A program made the translations under genes and the position numbers. Source: Bacillus mycoides (GTDB lineage: Bacteria > Bacillota > Bacilli > Bacillales > Bacillaceae_G). Taken from it: a DNA stretch of 64,000 bases. The notes beneath the pieces were generated by a model. It made no database searches, was not told where the DNA came from, and saw only the letters and a program-made list of their open reading frames with translations. Below are positions 1-8,586 of the stretch, piece by piece. The stretch lies in assembly GCF_001757995.1 (NCBI RefSeq), contig NZ_LXLV01000019.1, positions 248,001-312,000 of the forward strand, written 5' to 3'. The stretch's first letter is position 1. Each line of letters opens with the position of its first letter.

Positions 1-120
1 ATATTATCTTTTGTACAAGAAGCTAGGCAAATACATTGAACCAACGAAATATAGTTTTGAGCAAACTCCGTAGAGTATCATAAAAGGATTAATACGAATC
101 CGTATGAAATCTTAAATAAG

Positions 121-155
121 CAGAGCCCCGTTTTAAATATCAAAACGGGGCTCTG
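121..155. terminator. Strong inverted repeat, probable bidirectional terminator
   Basis: A perfect 14-bp stem (cagagccccgtttt and its complement) closes a 7-base loop. It is followed on the plus strand by a short T-containing tract. It lies about 100 bp beyond the stop of the minus-strand gene at 255-1250, so it may end that transcript or one entering from the left of the window. The first 254 bases show no other gene. Confidence 0.6.
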
Positions 156-254
156 CTTGTTTAAGGTTAAAAATAAATAATTTTATTATAGATTTTGCAC
201 ACTTATGTTACAAATTATAAACTTTCTTTTTGCATGTTGTGGACTTAAACAAGA

Positions 255-1250
255 TTAAGAGAATAATAATGCTTGTTTGATTTCATCAAATTTGATTATC
301 ACTTCATCTTTCACGGGCTGGCACCTCTCAGCAAAAAGTTCATATGAGAACGAAAAAATTAAATCATCCGTTACAGTTTCATCTCCATAAAGGTGCTGCT
401 CTTTAATTTTAGTTGTAACATAAAGAGGGTATACAGATTTATAAGATCCTGGATGGACTACATCATTTATGCCGCCGGCAAACATATAGCCATTTTTTTG
501 TATGTCGATTTTAGTTTGATATATTAAAGGTAGTCCTTGTGTATTCGCGCGTTCTAGCAGTCGGAGATTTTCCCCTGCTTTAATACGAATTGCAGGATAT
601 GTAGCAACATATCGTCCGATATTACGGATACCAACAACAATGGAACATTCAAACTCACTATCAGGGCCTGTACCAATAATTGCACCGCTTTGTATTTCAT
701 AGTGAACCTCTAAAACCGGTTTTTGTCGTCTACCAAAAGCTTCTGAGATATGATGATGTGTCATTTGTGTAAAACTGTCCCCTATTCGCATATAATATTT
801 ATTTTCTCCGAGTAATGCTTGGTGGGGAGGTAAGTCACTAGCAGGGACATATGTTACGACAAATCCATCATCGGTACCAGGTATAGGAATAAACATATTC
901 TCAATATCAGGTAGTAAAGGGATTAGAGCATTTGAAAGGAGACTATTTAATGTTGTTTGAAATATTTTTGCATTTATAATAGGGGTTTCGCCTTTAGCAG
1001 CATCCAATCCATCTTTGTTTTTGCTTGCGTCAACTCCCCAAATAATGACGCCTCCAGAGGTGTTAGCAAATCCTGATAATGCTTTTACATAGTTCCTTTT
1101 ATCATCTTTAGAAATTGTGTCACCAGCAGGGTCACTTTTCAACTTGAAATCTAGGAAATCTGATTCTTCTTGTTGTTCGTTAATCATACGTTGAATTTCT
1201 GTATATCTTGATTTTTTTAATCTTTCGAAAATTAACTCGGCATTATTCAT
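255..1250 (-). CDS. AlbA_2/Schlafen-type putative nucleic-acid-binding protein
   Basis: This 331-residue protein has an N-terminal AlbA_2 (Schlafen AAA_4-type) domain, roughly residues 25-160. The visible signature is an acidic ESDFLDFK segment followed by FANTSGGVIIWGVD, the usual E..DFK and A.aNt.GG motifs of the family. A later stretch (HQALLGENKYYMRIGDS) fits the end of that domain. The C-terminal half is not recognised. The ATG at 1250 is preceded by GGGAG at good spacing. AlbA_2 proteins are found as transcription regulators and in defence islands; the role here is unknown. It stands alone, transcribed away from the IS remnant next to it. Confidence 0.7.
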   Translation of the reverse strand: MNNAELIFERLKKSRYTEIQRMINEQQEESDFLDFKLKSDPAGDTISKDDKRNYVKALSGFANTSGGVIIWGVDASKNKDGLDAAKGETPIINAKIFQTTLNSLLSNALIPLLPDIENMFIPIPGTDDGFVVTYVPASDLPPHQALLGENKYYMRIGDSFTQMTHHHISEAFGRRQKPVLEVHYEIQSGAIIGTGPDSEFECSIVVGIRNIGRYVATYPAIRIKAGENLRLLERANTQGLPLIYQTKIDIQKNGYMFAGGINDVVHPGSYKSVYPLYVTTKIKEQHLYGDETVTDDLIFSFSYELFAERCQPVKDEVIIKFDEIKQALLFS

Positions 1251-1423
1251 TTGGAACGCTCCCTTTTCAAAGTATGTAATAGATATAAGAGAATTAAAAC
1301 TATTAAGTTTATTTTTACATAAAAATAGGAATATTGTCGATAGAATAAATATATTTATATATAGAGGTAATATATAGTAATGGAATAAAATGATCTTGCA
1401 CGCATAATCCTAATGGTTTAATA

Positions 1424-1971
1424 GGTTCCGTTGTAAAGTTTCTTAACACATAAAAAGGTGAAGGAATTCTGTTGGATTTTACGAAGCCGTTAATAATTTT
1501 TGTAATTCGTTATATGTCGAAAAGACGCAGTCTGATTGAAGACTTCGTCTTTGTTTATGTAGGATATGAACCGTTTCGATTCCTTTTATTGTACGTGAAG
1601 CATGGCGAAGTGTTTGTCCCTCTTTATCAATTGATCGATATAAATAGCACCATTTCTCTTTGATTTTTATATAGGTTTCATCCATTTTCTCAGATAGTTG
1701 TGATCTTTTGATTTTCTTCTTCCAAATTTGATAGATAAGATTTCCATATTCATGAACTCAGCGCATAATGGTTGTTGGATGAACCGAGATGCAACGTTCC
1801 TTCAGAATTTCAGATACATCACGATAACTTAAAGAAAAACGACAACAGTAGCCACGGCTACTAATATAATATCTTTCTCGAATTATTTTCCTTTAAAATA
1901 TCTCATCTGTTATGCTCCTCATTTGCTTTTTTCAGAGTTTATCCTAGTTTAGAAAACTTTGCAACAGAACC
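1424..1971 (-). mobile_element. Decayed, internally deleted IS6-family (IS240-like) element
   Basis: The ends are imperfect inverted repeats: ggttccgttgtaaagttt at 1424-1441, and on the opposite strand ggttctgttgcaaagtttt ending at 1971. GGTTCTGTTGCAAAGTT is the characteristic end of IS6/IS240 elements. The span is 548 bp against roughly 800 bp for an intact element. The flanking 8-mers (gtttaata on the left, tgctactt on the right) do not match, so no target duplication remains. Confidence 0.8.
1479..1906 (-). pseudogene. IS6-family transposase remnant
   Basis: Reading the minus strand gives MRYFKGK near the start, then SYRDVSEILKERCISVHPTT and VHEYGNLIYQIWKKK, then MDETYIKIKEKWCYLYRSID. These match the N-terminal HTH and the first catalytic-Asp region (DETY) of IS6-family DDE transposases. 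The frame is broken by stops and a shift in the N-terminal part, including TGA in place of a Trp codon just before VHEYG. Much of the catalytic core after IDKEGQTL is missing. The gene cannot make an active transposase. Confidence 0.75.
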
Positions 1972-2263
1972 TGCTACTTCTTGTCATAGAATTTTAGTTA
2001 ATGATCTAAAAATTAAAAATGTACAGTATGTAAATAAAATGTAAGTTTCACTGCCTCCATAAATTTTGAAAATAGAGGTTTTTTTTTAGTAGATTAATCT
2101 GTGACGGTGAATCTTATCATAGGTCAGCACAAATTTTCTATATGGGAAAAGATAAGAACCACTTAGTGTTCTTGACGTAATCCATACTTTAAAAAGTAAT
2201 TAAATGGAAAATTTGGTAAGGATTTGTGTCGTTATGTTTAAAAAGTTTAAGGTGGGGGAAATT

Positions 2264-2958
2264 ATGGAGGCTAAAGTTATTGTGTCTATCATTGCTCTTA
2301 TTGTTTCACTTGTATCGTTGTATATATCATTGAGACAAAAGAAATATGAAACCGAAAGAATTATTAGAGAGAAGCTTACAGATACCTTCAATGAAATTAC
2401 TGAATTGGATGTTGATTTTATTAAACTTGAAGTGAATATAAACAAAAATGTAAATTTGACAAGGGTATTTAATCAAAAAAGGAGTTTCCTTGCAAATCAA
2501 GCGCTATATTTTTTACCTAAAATTGAAACATTAGTATCAGATATGGAGTTTGCTTTGTTAGCAAAGACATTAGAACGAACCGGGGATCTTGAAAATGCTG
2601 ACTACTATTGGCGGAAGAGTATGGAAAGATCATCTAGTAAATGTACTGAAATATATAATATGCGTGGATATGCAAGATTTCTTTTCACGACTACTAATAT
2701 CGATCAAGGTAGAAAAATGTATCAAGAAGCTATTGATTTGGGTACAAAGGAAAATGATAGAGGTTTGTATGACATGGCCGAAACATACATATTATGGAGG
2801 CCATAGAGTGGGAATATGGCTTCCTTGACAGAGCAGAGGAGTATTTGAGTTTATCAGATAGAATGATCAGTAAGATTGAGAATGCGTATCAAAAACAGAG
2901 GATACTAGATTATTTAAATGATGTTAAAAAAATTTGCAATCTGCAAGGGATATCATAA
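2264..2958 (+). pseudogene. Frameshifted membrane-anchored gene with TPR-like C-terminus
   Basis: The likely start is ATG 2264 behind ggtggggg. The protein begins with one hydrophobic segment (VIVSIIALIVSLVSLYISL), then a charged helical region and TPR-like helices (DLENADYYWRKSMERSS, IDQGRKMYQEAIDLG). The first frame stops at 2806 right after ETYILW. The next frame continues with EYGFLDRAEEYLSLSDRM and ends at 2958. Restoring one G near 2796 would join the halves as ILWEAIEWEYGFLDRAEEY. This is either a real one-base deletion or a sequencing error. The family is not recognised. Confidence 0.6.
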
Positions 2959-3002
2959 AATTTACACAAATTATCATTATGAATGTAATGAAAAATATCG
3001 TT

Positions 3003-3030
3003 AAAGCATGGGATTACTGTCCCATGCTTT
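3003..3030 (+). terminator. Terminator-like hairpin after the frameshifted gene
   Basis: An 11-bp stem (aaagcatggga / tcccatgcttt) closes a 6-base loop, 45 bp beyond the stop at 2958. Confidence 0.55.
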
Positions 3031-3130
3031 CTATGTTGATGTATATCTTATATTCAAAATCAATTTTGTGCTTTAATGATGTAGGGTAAACCTTATCATA
3101 AGTAAGTGAGGTTTAAGTATTTGTCAAGGA

Positions 3131-3167
3131 AACAGTCAAACTAAGAGATTAGTTTGACTGTTTTTTA
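3131..3167 (+). terminator. Intrinsic terminator
   Basis: A 13-bp perfect stem (aacagtcaaacta and its complement) with a 6-base loop runs into a T tract. It insulates the following two-gene unit at 3240 from upstream transcription. Confidence 0.75.
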
Positions 3168-3239
3168 TTAGGGATTTAAAATGTTATAATTATCCTTAGA
3201 TGAATAAAATAGATTATTTTAAAAAGGAGAGCTTATAAA

Positions 3240-4424
3240 GTGGAAATTAAATCTCGTATTACTGATTCTCGTATTAGTGCAGAAAATATATTTATTGAAA
3301 TGACTTATGAAGAATATCTAAAAATTGCTAGTAAAATTATTGAAAATAATCCTTTGCAAAGACGTCGAGTAAAATCATCTAATACAGTATATTCTTTACT
3401 AAAAAATGATTTAAAAAGTGGATGTTTGATGCCACCTATGGTACTGGGTCTTAGCAATGGAAGAGATAATGAATATGCAACTATGAGTGATGATGAATTA
3501 ATAAAATATATAAATGATAATAAAGAAAGATTGATAATTTTAGATGGATTACAGAGAACGCACACACTAAAAGACGTTGAAATAGAGTATGAAAGTACGG
3601 ATAGTAAAGAAGCTATTAACGCATTTTACTCAAATAAATTAAGACTTGAGTTATATCTAGGAATTAACAAATTCGGTATTTTATATAGAATGTTAACACT
3701 AAACACAGGACAAACACCTATGTCTATACGTCACCAAATAGAAATGCTATACCAAGATTATCTACAATTTGACATTGAGGGAATTAAAATTCTAAGAGAG
3801 GTTGATGAAAATAATAATAATGAATTAGGAACGTATAATTTTAAAAGTGTTATTGAAGGGTTTAATTCATATCTTGAAAGAGACCCATTACCAATGGATA
3901 GATTCGATGTATTAAATAATGTAAAGAGTTTAGAAAAATTATCTATTGAAGATCAAAAACAAGATTTATTTATGCAGTATTTAATAACCTTTAATTTATT
4001 CATAAAACATGTTGTAGATTATAGTGCTGATTGGCAATTGGATACAGAATACGAAGAAGAAATGAAATTAAGTTCGAGAGCATTTGCAGTCTCGGCATTA
4101 AAACTATTTAATAAATCTCAAGCATTTACTGGCTTTGGTGCAGCAATAGGCAAATTAAGAGATCTCGATTTAATTAGTGGATTTGAAGAAGTAAATAAGA
4201 TAATACCTAATTTAACATCTGATGAAAACCAAGAAGATTGGATAATCGATTTTATTATTAATTTGGACGAAATTAAAAGAAAATCCAAAAAGATTGGTAA
4301 TTCACAACGTGAGTATTTTTATTGGTTTTTTAGAGCTTTATTTAATAAAGATTCAGATGCATATTTAAATCTAAGTCAAGCTGTAGAAGATGGATATAAA
4401 AAATATCGTAGGGAATCAGAATAA
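3240..4424 (+). CDS. DGQHR/GmrSD-N-like (ParB/Srx-fold) protein
   Basis: This 394-residue protein starts at GTG behind aaaaggag. The key region is ILDGLQRTHTL (Asp102-Gly-Leu-Gln-Arg106), resembling the DGQHR motif of DndB-like proteins and the DGQQR motif of DUF262/GmrS N-domains. Upstream, the pattern QRRRVKSSNTVYSLLKNDL followed by LMPPMVLGL also fits that group, as does NTGQTPMSIRHQIEML downstream. Such domains have a ParB/Srx fold and occur in DNA-modification sensing and restriction proteins. The next gene starts 1 base after this stop, so the two are probably translated together. The specific activity is unknown. Confidence 0.55.
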   Translation: MEIKSRITDSRISAENIFIEMTYEEYLKIASKIIENNPLQRRRVKSSNTVYSLLKNDLKSGCLMPPMVLGLSNGRDNEYATMSDDELIKYINDNKERLIILDGLQRTHTLKDVEIEYESTDSKEAINAFYSNKLRLELYLGINKFGILYRMLTLNTGQTPMSIRHQIEMLYQDYLQFDIEGIKILREVDENNNNELGTYNFKSVIEGFNSYLERDPLPMDRFDVLNNVKSLEKLSIEDQKQDLFMQYLITFNLFIKHVVDYSADWQLDTEYEEEMKLSSRAFAVSALKLFNKSQAFTGFGAAIGKLRDLDLISGFEEVNKIIPNLTSDENQEDWIIDFIINLDEIKRKSKKIGNSQREYFYWFFRALFNKDSDAYLNLSQAVEDGYKKYRRESE

Positions 4425-4425
4425 A

Positions 4426-5499
4426 ATGAGCATAATTATTAAAAATGATACATTGGAATTTCGTTTAAATTTTTCTGAATTCGATAGTGCGAATATGCAA
4501 TTTATATTTAAGGATTCTGAAGATATTATAAAAGCACTATTTGAATATAATTTAAATATTAATGAAATGAACGATACAAGCAATTATGAAATTCACTTAC
4601 TATATAACAAAAATTTTGCTGAGAATAACATTTTTCAAGTATTTGATGATGAAATTAGATTGGGTTGGATCTTTCCATTGCAAGCTATAGTATCTAAAAA
4701 TCATGATTATGCGGAGAATAAGCATTTTTTAAATTATGCATATGTAGCCTTTCTAAAATTATTAAGTGAGTCTGAAAAATTGGGATTAAATAATTTAAAT
4801 TACAGAGAAGATTGTAACTATAAATTAGAAGATTTATTTGATATTGAAAGTACTCATGTTTTTATTACTAGTAACTCTAATACTCAGCAGATAAGTGGTT
4901 ATGATTATCGAAAGTATATTCCATCATTATATGATATAGGGTATTTACCTAAGTACGGTAATAATTCAAAAGAGATATGCGGTGACAAAAAATTAAGAGT
5001 AAATAAGTTATCTTCTGAATTAAGTAAAGAAGTATTTATCACTTATTTATTTAACGAGGTTTTAGTAGATACATCTCACCATTTAGTAAAATTTTATATG
5101 CTGTATCAAGTTATAGAATTATTAATTGAAAAAATTTTTAATAGTGAACTTACAATTATGTTAGATGGATTATCAAAAGATGAAAAAAATCTTTTTCAAG
5201 TTAAAGAAGATTTAGGAAAGCTCGCGAATGAGAGTGAAAGAATTCGAAAATTGTTTAACCAGTATAGTTCGCATCATGAATCTAGAAATGAATTAAAGAA
5301 ATTATGTAATACATTATTAGAAAGTATTGGTAGAGATAAAAAAAATAGTCCAGAGAAAGCGTTATATAGTATTAGGAATCTTTATGTACATGATTACAGA
5401 AGTATACCAGTCGAACATGAATCTAAGATAGAACAAATTAATATTGTGTTTGAAAAAGTTGTAATTGAAACTATACATACGTTCAATTTAACTAATTAA
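4426..5499 (+). CDS. Unknown protein with C-terminal HEPN-type RxxxxH motif
   Basis: The ATG at 4426 follows the previous stop (4422-4424) by one base. An in-frame ATG at 4390 is possible but would overlap the upstream gene. The 357-residue product is not recognised overall. Near its end the segment SIRNLYVHDYR contains Arg317-x4-His322, matching the RX4-6H motif of HEPN ribonucleases, set in an all-helical region (residues about 210-357) as HEPN folds are. The N-terminal half looks mostly beta. The tight pairing with a DGQHR-like gene suggests one functional unit, possibly defence. The HEPN reading is an inference from a short motif. Confidence 0.5.
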   Translation: MSIIIKNDTLEFRLNFSEFDSANMQFIFKDSEDIIKALFEYNLNINEMNDTSNYEIHLLYNKNFAENNIFQVFDDEIRLGWIFPLQAIVSKNHDYAENKHFLNYAYVAFLKLLSESEKLGLNNLNYREDCNYKLEDLFDIESTHVFITSNSNTQQISGYDYRKYIPSLYDIGYLPKYGNNSKEICGDKKLRVNKLSSELSKEVFITYLFNEVLVDTSHHLVKFYMLYQVIELLIEKIFNSELTIMLDGLSKDEKNLFQVKEDLGKLANESERIRKLFNQYSSHHESRNELKKLCNTLLESIGRDKKNSPEKALYSIRNLYVHDYRSIPVEHESKIEQINIVFEKVVIETIHTFNLTN

Positions 5500-5965
5500 A
5501 ACCGTATTTACCAACATCATGTAGAACCGTATTCTAAATAACGATAAACCCAAGCCAAAATCCAGCTATATGATAAATCATCTAGCTAAATTAGTTTAGT
5601 TGTTTGCATTCAGCTTTTACTGTATTCCTGCTTTGTAATATACGTAGATTAGTGATTGATTGTACTTTCCAACCTTTTTACTTATATCATCGTTATTTAC
5701 AGCTAATCTAGAATACTTAGTATCTATTTTGGGGTTATTAGGAATTAAAGCGATGATGCGTTGGGTTCATTAATATAGGCAGGAATTGTACAAAAAAATA
5801 TATAAAAGAAAAAAATTTAAGTTTAAGATAACGGATTTTTATCTAGAAGATAACAAGTCTACAGTAAACTTCCATTTATTAAATATATATTATTTACATG
5901 AATACAAAAAGGGTTGCTTTTCAGATGAAGAGCAGCCCTTTTTCTTATGACTGGAGGAATAAAAA
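5500..5965. other. Intergenic stretch without a recognisable gene
   Basis: These 466 bp hold no convincing ORF. The only clear element is the hairpin at 5908-5943 just before the RadC-like gene. The rest is AT-rich and may carry a promoter, but no good -35/-10 pair stood out. Confidence 0.5.
5908..5943 (+). terminator. Hairpin and T tract in front of the radC-like gene
   Basis: The stem aaaagggttgct / agcagccctttt (one G-T pair) is followed by T's and lies about 23 bp before the ATG at 5966. It could end an upstream transcript or act as an attenuator of the RadC-like gene. Confidence 0.55.
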
Positions 5966-6472
5966 ATGATATATCGTGAGAGTAGAACAGGAAAGCAAGG
6001 AGTACTAGAATCACCTGTTGGTATAAATCAACCAGCAAAACGAGTTGAAATCGTAAAACTAAAAATGGTAAAAGAGAGCAGTCTTCTTTACAAAGAAAGA
6101 AGAGTGAAATCTCCCGAAGATGCAAGTTTGTTATTTAAGCAATTTCTAGATGAGGCTGATCGAGAGTATTTTATTGTACTCTGTCTGGATATAAAAAATC
6201 AGCCTACTGCTATCAATGTTTGTCATATTGGTAGTTTGAATTCTAGTATTGTACATCCACGTGAAGTTCTGAAACCAGCAATAATTTCAAATGCAGCTTC
6301 AATTATTGTTGCGCATAACCACCCTAGCAATGATCCTACTCCAAGCAGAGAAGATCTTGAAGTTACAAAACGACTTATGGAAGCAGGAAAAGTTGTAGGT
6401 ATAGATGTGTTAGACCATCTTATTGTTTGTGAGGAGAGTTTTATTTCACTTAAAGAAAAAGGTCATATGTAA
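5966..6472 (+). CDS. RadC-family JAMM/MPN-domain protein
   Basis: This 168-residue protein is an accessory RadC-like protein (JAB/MPN+ fold). The metal-binding JAMM signature is complete: HNHPSNDPTPSRED gives His-x-His-x7-Ser-x2-Asp at residues about 117-130, followed by VTKRLMEAGKVVGIDVLDHLI, the usual RadC ending. The helix-hairpin-helix part of housekeeping RadC is absent, as in short plasmid and phage copies. The ATG has a strong RBS (ctggagg). Short RadC proteins are common on mobile elements beside anti-restriction genes; the true activity is unsettled. Confidence 0.85.
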   Translation: MIYRESRTGKQGVLESPVGINQPAKRVEIVKLKMVKESSLLYKERRVKSPEDASLLFKQFLDEADREYFIVLCLDIKNQPTAINVCHIGSLNSSIVHPREVLKPAIISNAASIIVAHNHPSNDPTPSREDLEVTKRLMEAGKVVGIDVLDHLIVCEESFISLKEKGHM

Positions 6473-6524
6473 GAAGAAATATAATTTGCCCATGTTATTT
6501 AAATAAAAGGGAGGTAGGACATAT

Positions 6525-6830
6525 ATGTTTGATGTAAATCAGAGCCGTTTTGCTACAAAAGCGGTACAGAATATAATTCCATTAGAATTGCAACAATTTT
6601 TATGGCTTATCATTGATTGTCGAAAAGCCGCTGGAGATCGACTGGACTACTTGCAAGTATTTGAGCTGCGATCAGATCATGAACATCAACTTGTCTGTAA
6701 TACACAGGAGTCTCCACCTTTGCAATTAGAATACAAATTTAAGTTAAATTCTAAGGGGGTGATTAACTGTAATGTGTGGCTGGTAGACAATGGAGAATAT
6801 GCAACTATGCTTTTACCATCAGATTATTGA
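6525..6830 (+). CDS. DUF960-family protein
   Basis: This 101-residue protein carries the DUF960 pattern: an RFATKAVQ start, IPLELQQFLWLIID, DYLQVFEL, and a C-terminal VWLVDNGEYATMLLPSDY. The family is found on Gram-positive plasmids, phages and integrative elements and has no known function. The RBS is gggaggtagg. It follows the RadC-like gene by 52 bp on the same strand, so the two may be co-transcribed. Confidence 0.7.
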   Translation: MFDVNQSRFATKAVQNIIPLELQQFLWLIIDCRKAAGDRLDYLQVFELRSDHEHQLVCNTQESPPLQLEYKFKLNSKGVINCNVWLVDNGEYATMLLPSDY

Positions 6831-7164
6831 TAGGGTATAACATTGAAAGTAGAGGTGAAGAGGATGTGTTCTAAACCAAGTGAGGTTGCAATTGAAGTGA
6901 TAAAAATTATTCTACACATAATTGGTACGAAAGATAAGTGAATATACATTTTACAAATGTGTTTTCTGTAATTACGAGTGAAAAACTAATTCTAACATTA
7001 GACTTTATTTTAAAAACATGAAAAATATAATAATGGAAAAGTAGACGATAACAGCACGAAAGAGTAAAAAATGAGCATTTAGAAAGAACTAAAATAACGA
7101 TTGTTTTTCTAATAATTTTTATTTCCTTCGTGAATGATATCGTCTTTTTATTAGAGGGGAGTGA
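6831..7164. other. Intergenic stretch with one possible small ORF
   Basis: These 334 bp separate the DUF960 gene from the converging replication gene. Apart from the small ORF at 6864-6941, nothing is recognised. The DNA is AT-rich. Confidence 0.4.
6864..6941 (+). CDS. Possible 25-residue peptide
   Basis: An ATG at 6864 sits behind gaggtgaagagg. The product has a charged start, an amphipathic middle (VAIEVIKIILHIIG) and a lysine-rich end. Size and composition resemble small membrane-active or signalling peptides. There is no homology evidence; it could be chance. Confidence 0.25.
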   Translation: MCSKPSEVAIEVIKIILHIIGTKDK

Positions 7165-8220
7165 TTAGATTGAAATACAAGATTCCTTTTCTTCATCTAA
7201 GCTCTCCTCGATTTTGTCATATAAGTTTTCTAAATAGGAAATCTCCCAATCTGACGGTAATGTAATTGGATTTATTCCTAACTTTCTCAAAAGGTTTATT
7301 CGGTTGCTAAATGTATCTGCTGCCTTATGAACATCTTTTCCTTGTATATAGTTATGTTTTGCCTTAACGATACTACCACATTTATTTATTAATCTTAATA
7401 GCATTTTTAATGACATTTGTATTTGTCCATCATCGACTTTTTGATTTACCAGTTCTATAGCATTTTCCAATGTGTAATAGTCACCTTTTCCTACAATTAG
7501 CTTATAAAACTTCATGATTTCCTTTTTGCAACGTTGCTGATTCAACACATCAATGACAAATTCATCGCTGTCTCTGACTTGGGTCTCGAAGCGTAAAATC
7601 CCCCTAGTCTCTGAAAAATCTAAAAAACTCTTATTTTTTTGCTGTTCTTTAAGTAGTAGAGTCTCGTATCTGTTATACCAGTTGACCGCTTTATATGCAG
7701 ACATCAAGTACATATTTGTTTTAGAATTCCAATACTTTTGAGTATGTCTATTATCAAGGAAGTAATCGGGTATGTTCCCTTTTTTGAACAAGAACAAATA
7801 TTTAGGGATTAAACTTTCATCAATAGTCAAATCTATTGCTGCTTCAATTCTCTTCGCTTTCCATTCAAAGAAATCGGGGACGTTTAATGATAATATGTCT
7901 TTAAGTACATAATTAAAATTAGTTTGAACGGTTTTAAATTCTGATAACTTTGTCACTCTATAATAACCGTTGGGATCGATCAATAATAGAGGGCGTAATC
8001 TAATTTCAATAGATCTGTATCCCCACTTATTACTCCTTAGTCGGATTTCCTGAAATCCATATCTGGATAGTGCGTTAGAAATGTAAGCACCTTTATCCCA
8101 AGAATCCTTACGAAGTTGGTGAGAGGTTTTATACTTTTTTAAATAAGCTTGCAATTGTTTAAAGATGTTATTATACTCGGATTTCGTCAGTTTATAACTT
8201 ACATACATCATATCAATCAT
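7165..8220 (-). CDS. Putative replication initiation protein (phage gene II/X-like)
   Basis: The ATG at 8220 has gtgagg 9 bases upstream and is preferred over the in-frame GTG at 8235. The 351-residue product has features of gene II/X-type phage and plasmid replication proteins: KRIEAAIDLTID in the first half, WYNRYETLLLKE, and GILRFETQVRD, the usual RfE strand of that family. It lies downstream of a P-loop replication ATPase on the same strand and near an excisionase/integrase pair. Together they suggest the replication module of an integrative element. A nicking Tyr was not identified with certainty. Confidence 0.45.
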   Translation of the reverse strand: MIDMMYVSYKLTKSEYNNIFKQLQAYLKKYKTSHQLRKDSWDKGAYISNALSRYGFQEIRLRSNKWGYRSIEIRLRPLLLIDPNGYYRVTKLSEFKTVQTNFNYVLKDILSLNVPDFFEWKAKRIEAAIDLTIDESLIPKYLFLFKKGNIPDYFLDNRHTQKYWNSKTNMYLMSAYKAVNWYNRYETLLLKEQQKNKSFLDFSETRGILRFETQVRDSDEFVIDVLNQQRCKKEIMKFYKLIVGKGDYYTLENAIELVNQKVDDGQIQMSLKMLLRLINKCGSIVKAKHNYIQGKDVHKAADTFSNRINLLRKLGINPITLPSDWEISYLENLYDKIEESLDEEKESCISI

Positions 8221-8316
8221 ATAACAATACCTCACTCAATTTCCCCAATAACGCAGTATGCTGTATTGTACAGACATGGTAAGCGGAGGGGGTATATTAT
8301 TTAAGTCAAAGTAATG

Positions 8317-8514
8317 TTATAGAGCAATTAAAAAAGTACAAAGACGGCTATTAATAGCTATCTTTGTACTTTTTGTGTAAAGTAAATAGTGTTTTTGACT
8401 GTTTCTATCATAGAATGATTTTATTTTTCCACTTATTACTGATGGATACGTGAGTACATGACTAGGTTGAAGATTGGGATATTCCTTAAGCTCATTGGCG
8501 TTGACAATAGCCAT
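8317..8514 (-). CDS. Small hypothetical protein in the replication module
   Basis: This 65-residue ORF lies between the replication ATPase and the putative initiator, same strand. It has no good RBS, and its last third overlaps a hairpin that looks like a terminator (8329-8373). It may be a truncated gene or chance. Confidence 0.3.
   Translation of the reverse strand: MAIVNANELKEYPNLQPSHVLTYPSVISGKIKSFYDRNSQKHYLLYTKSTKIAINSRLCTFLIAL
8329..8373. terminator. Long inverted repeat, probable bidirectional terminator
   Basis: The arms aaaaagtacaaaga and tctttgtacttttt are complementary and flank an inner AT-rich repeat (ggctattaatagctat). T tracts lie on both strands. Confidence 0.6.
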
Positions 8515-8586
8515 CCTATTTTAGAACTAACTCTCCATTAGATATTTTAAAAATATTCATAGGAAGGAGAATTAGTTACGCAAAGA

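Noticed and set aside
1472-1663. Plus-strand 63-residue frame in the IS remnant
   Set aside because: The minus strand clearly encodes transposase motifs; the plus frame is its shadow.
2204-2263. N-terminal extension of the frameshifted membrane gene
   Set aside because: The ATG at 2264 has a strong RBS and starts just before the membrane segment; the upstream ATG has none.
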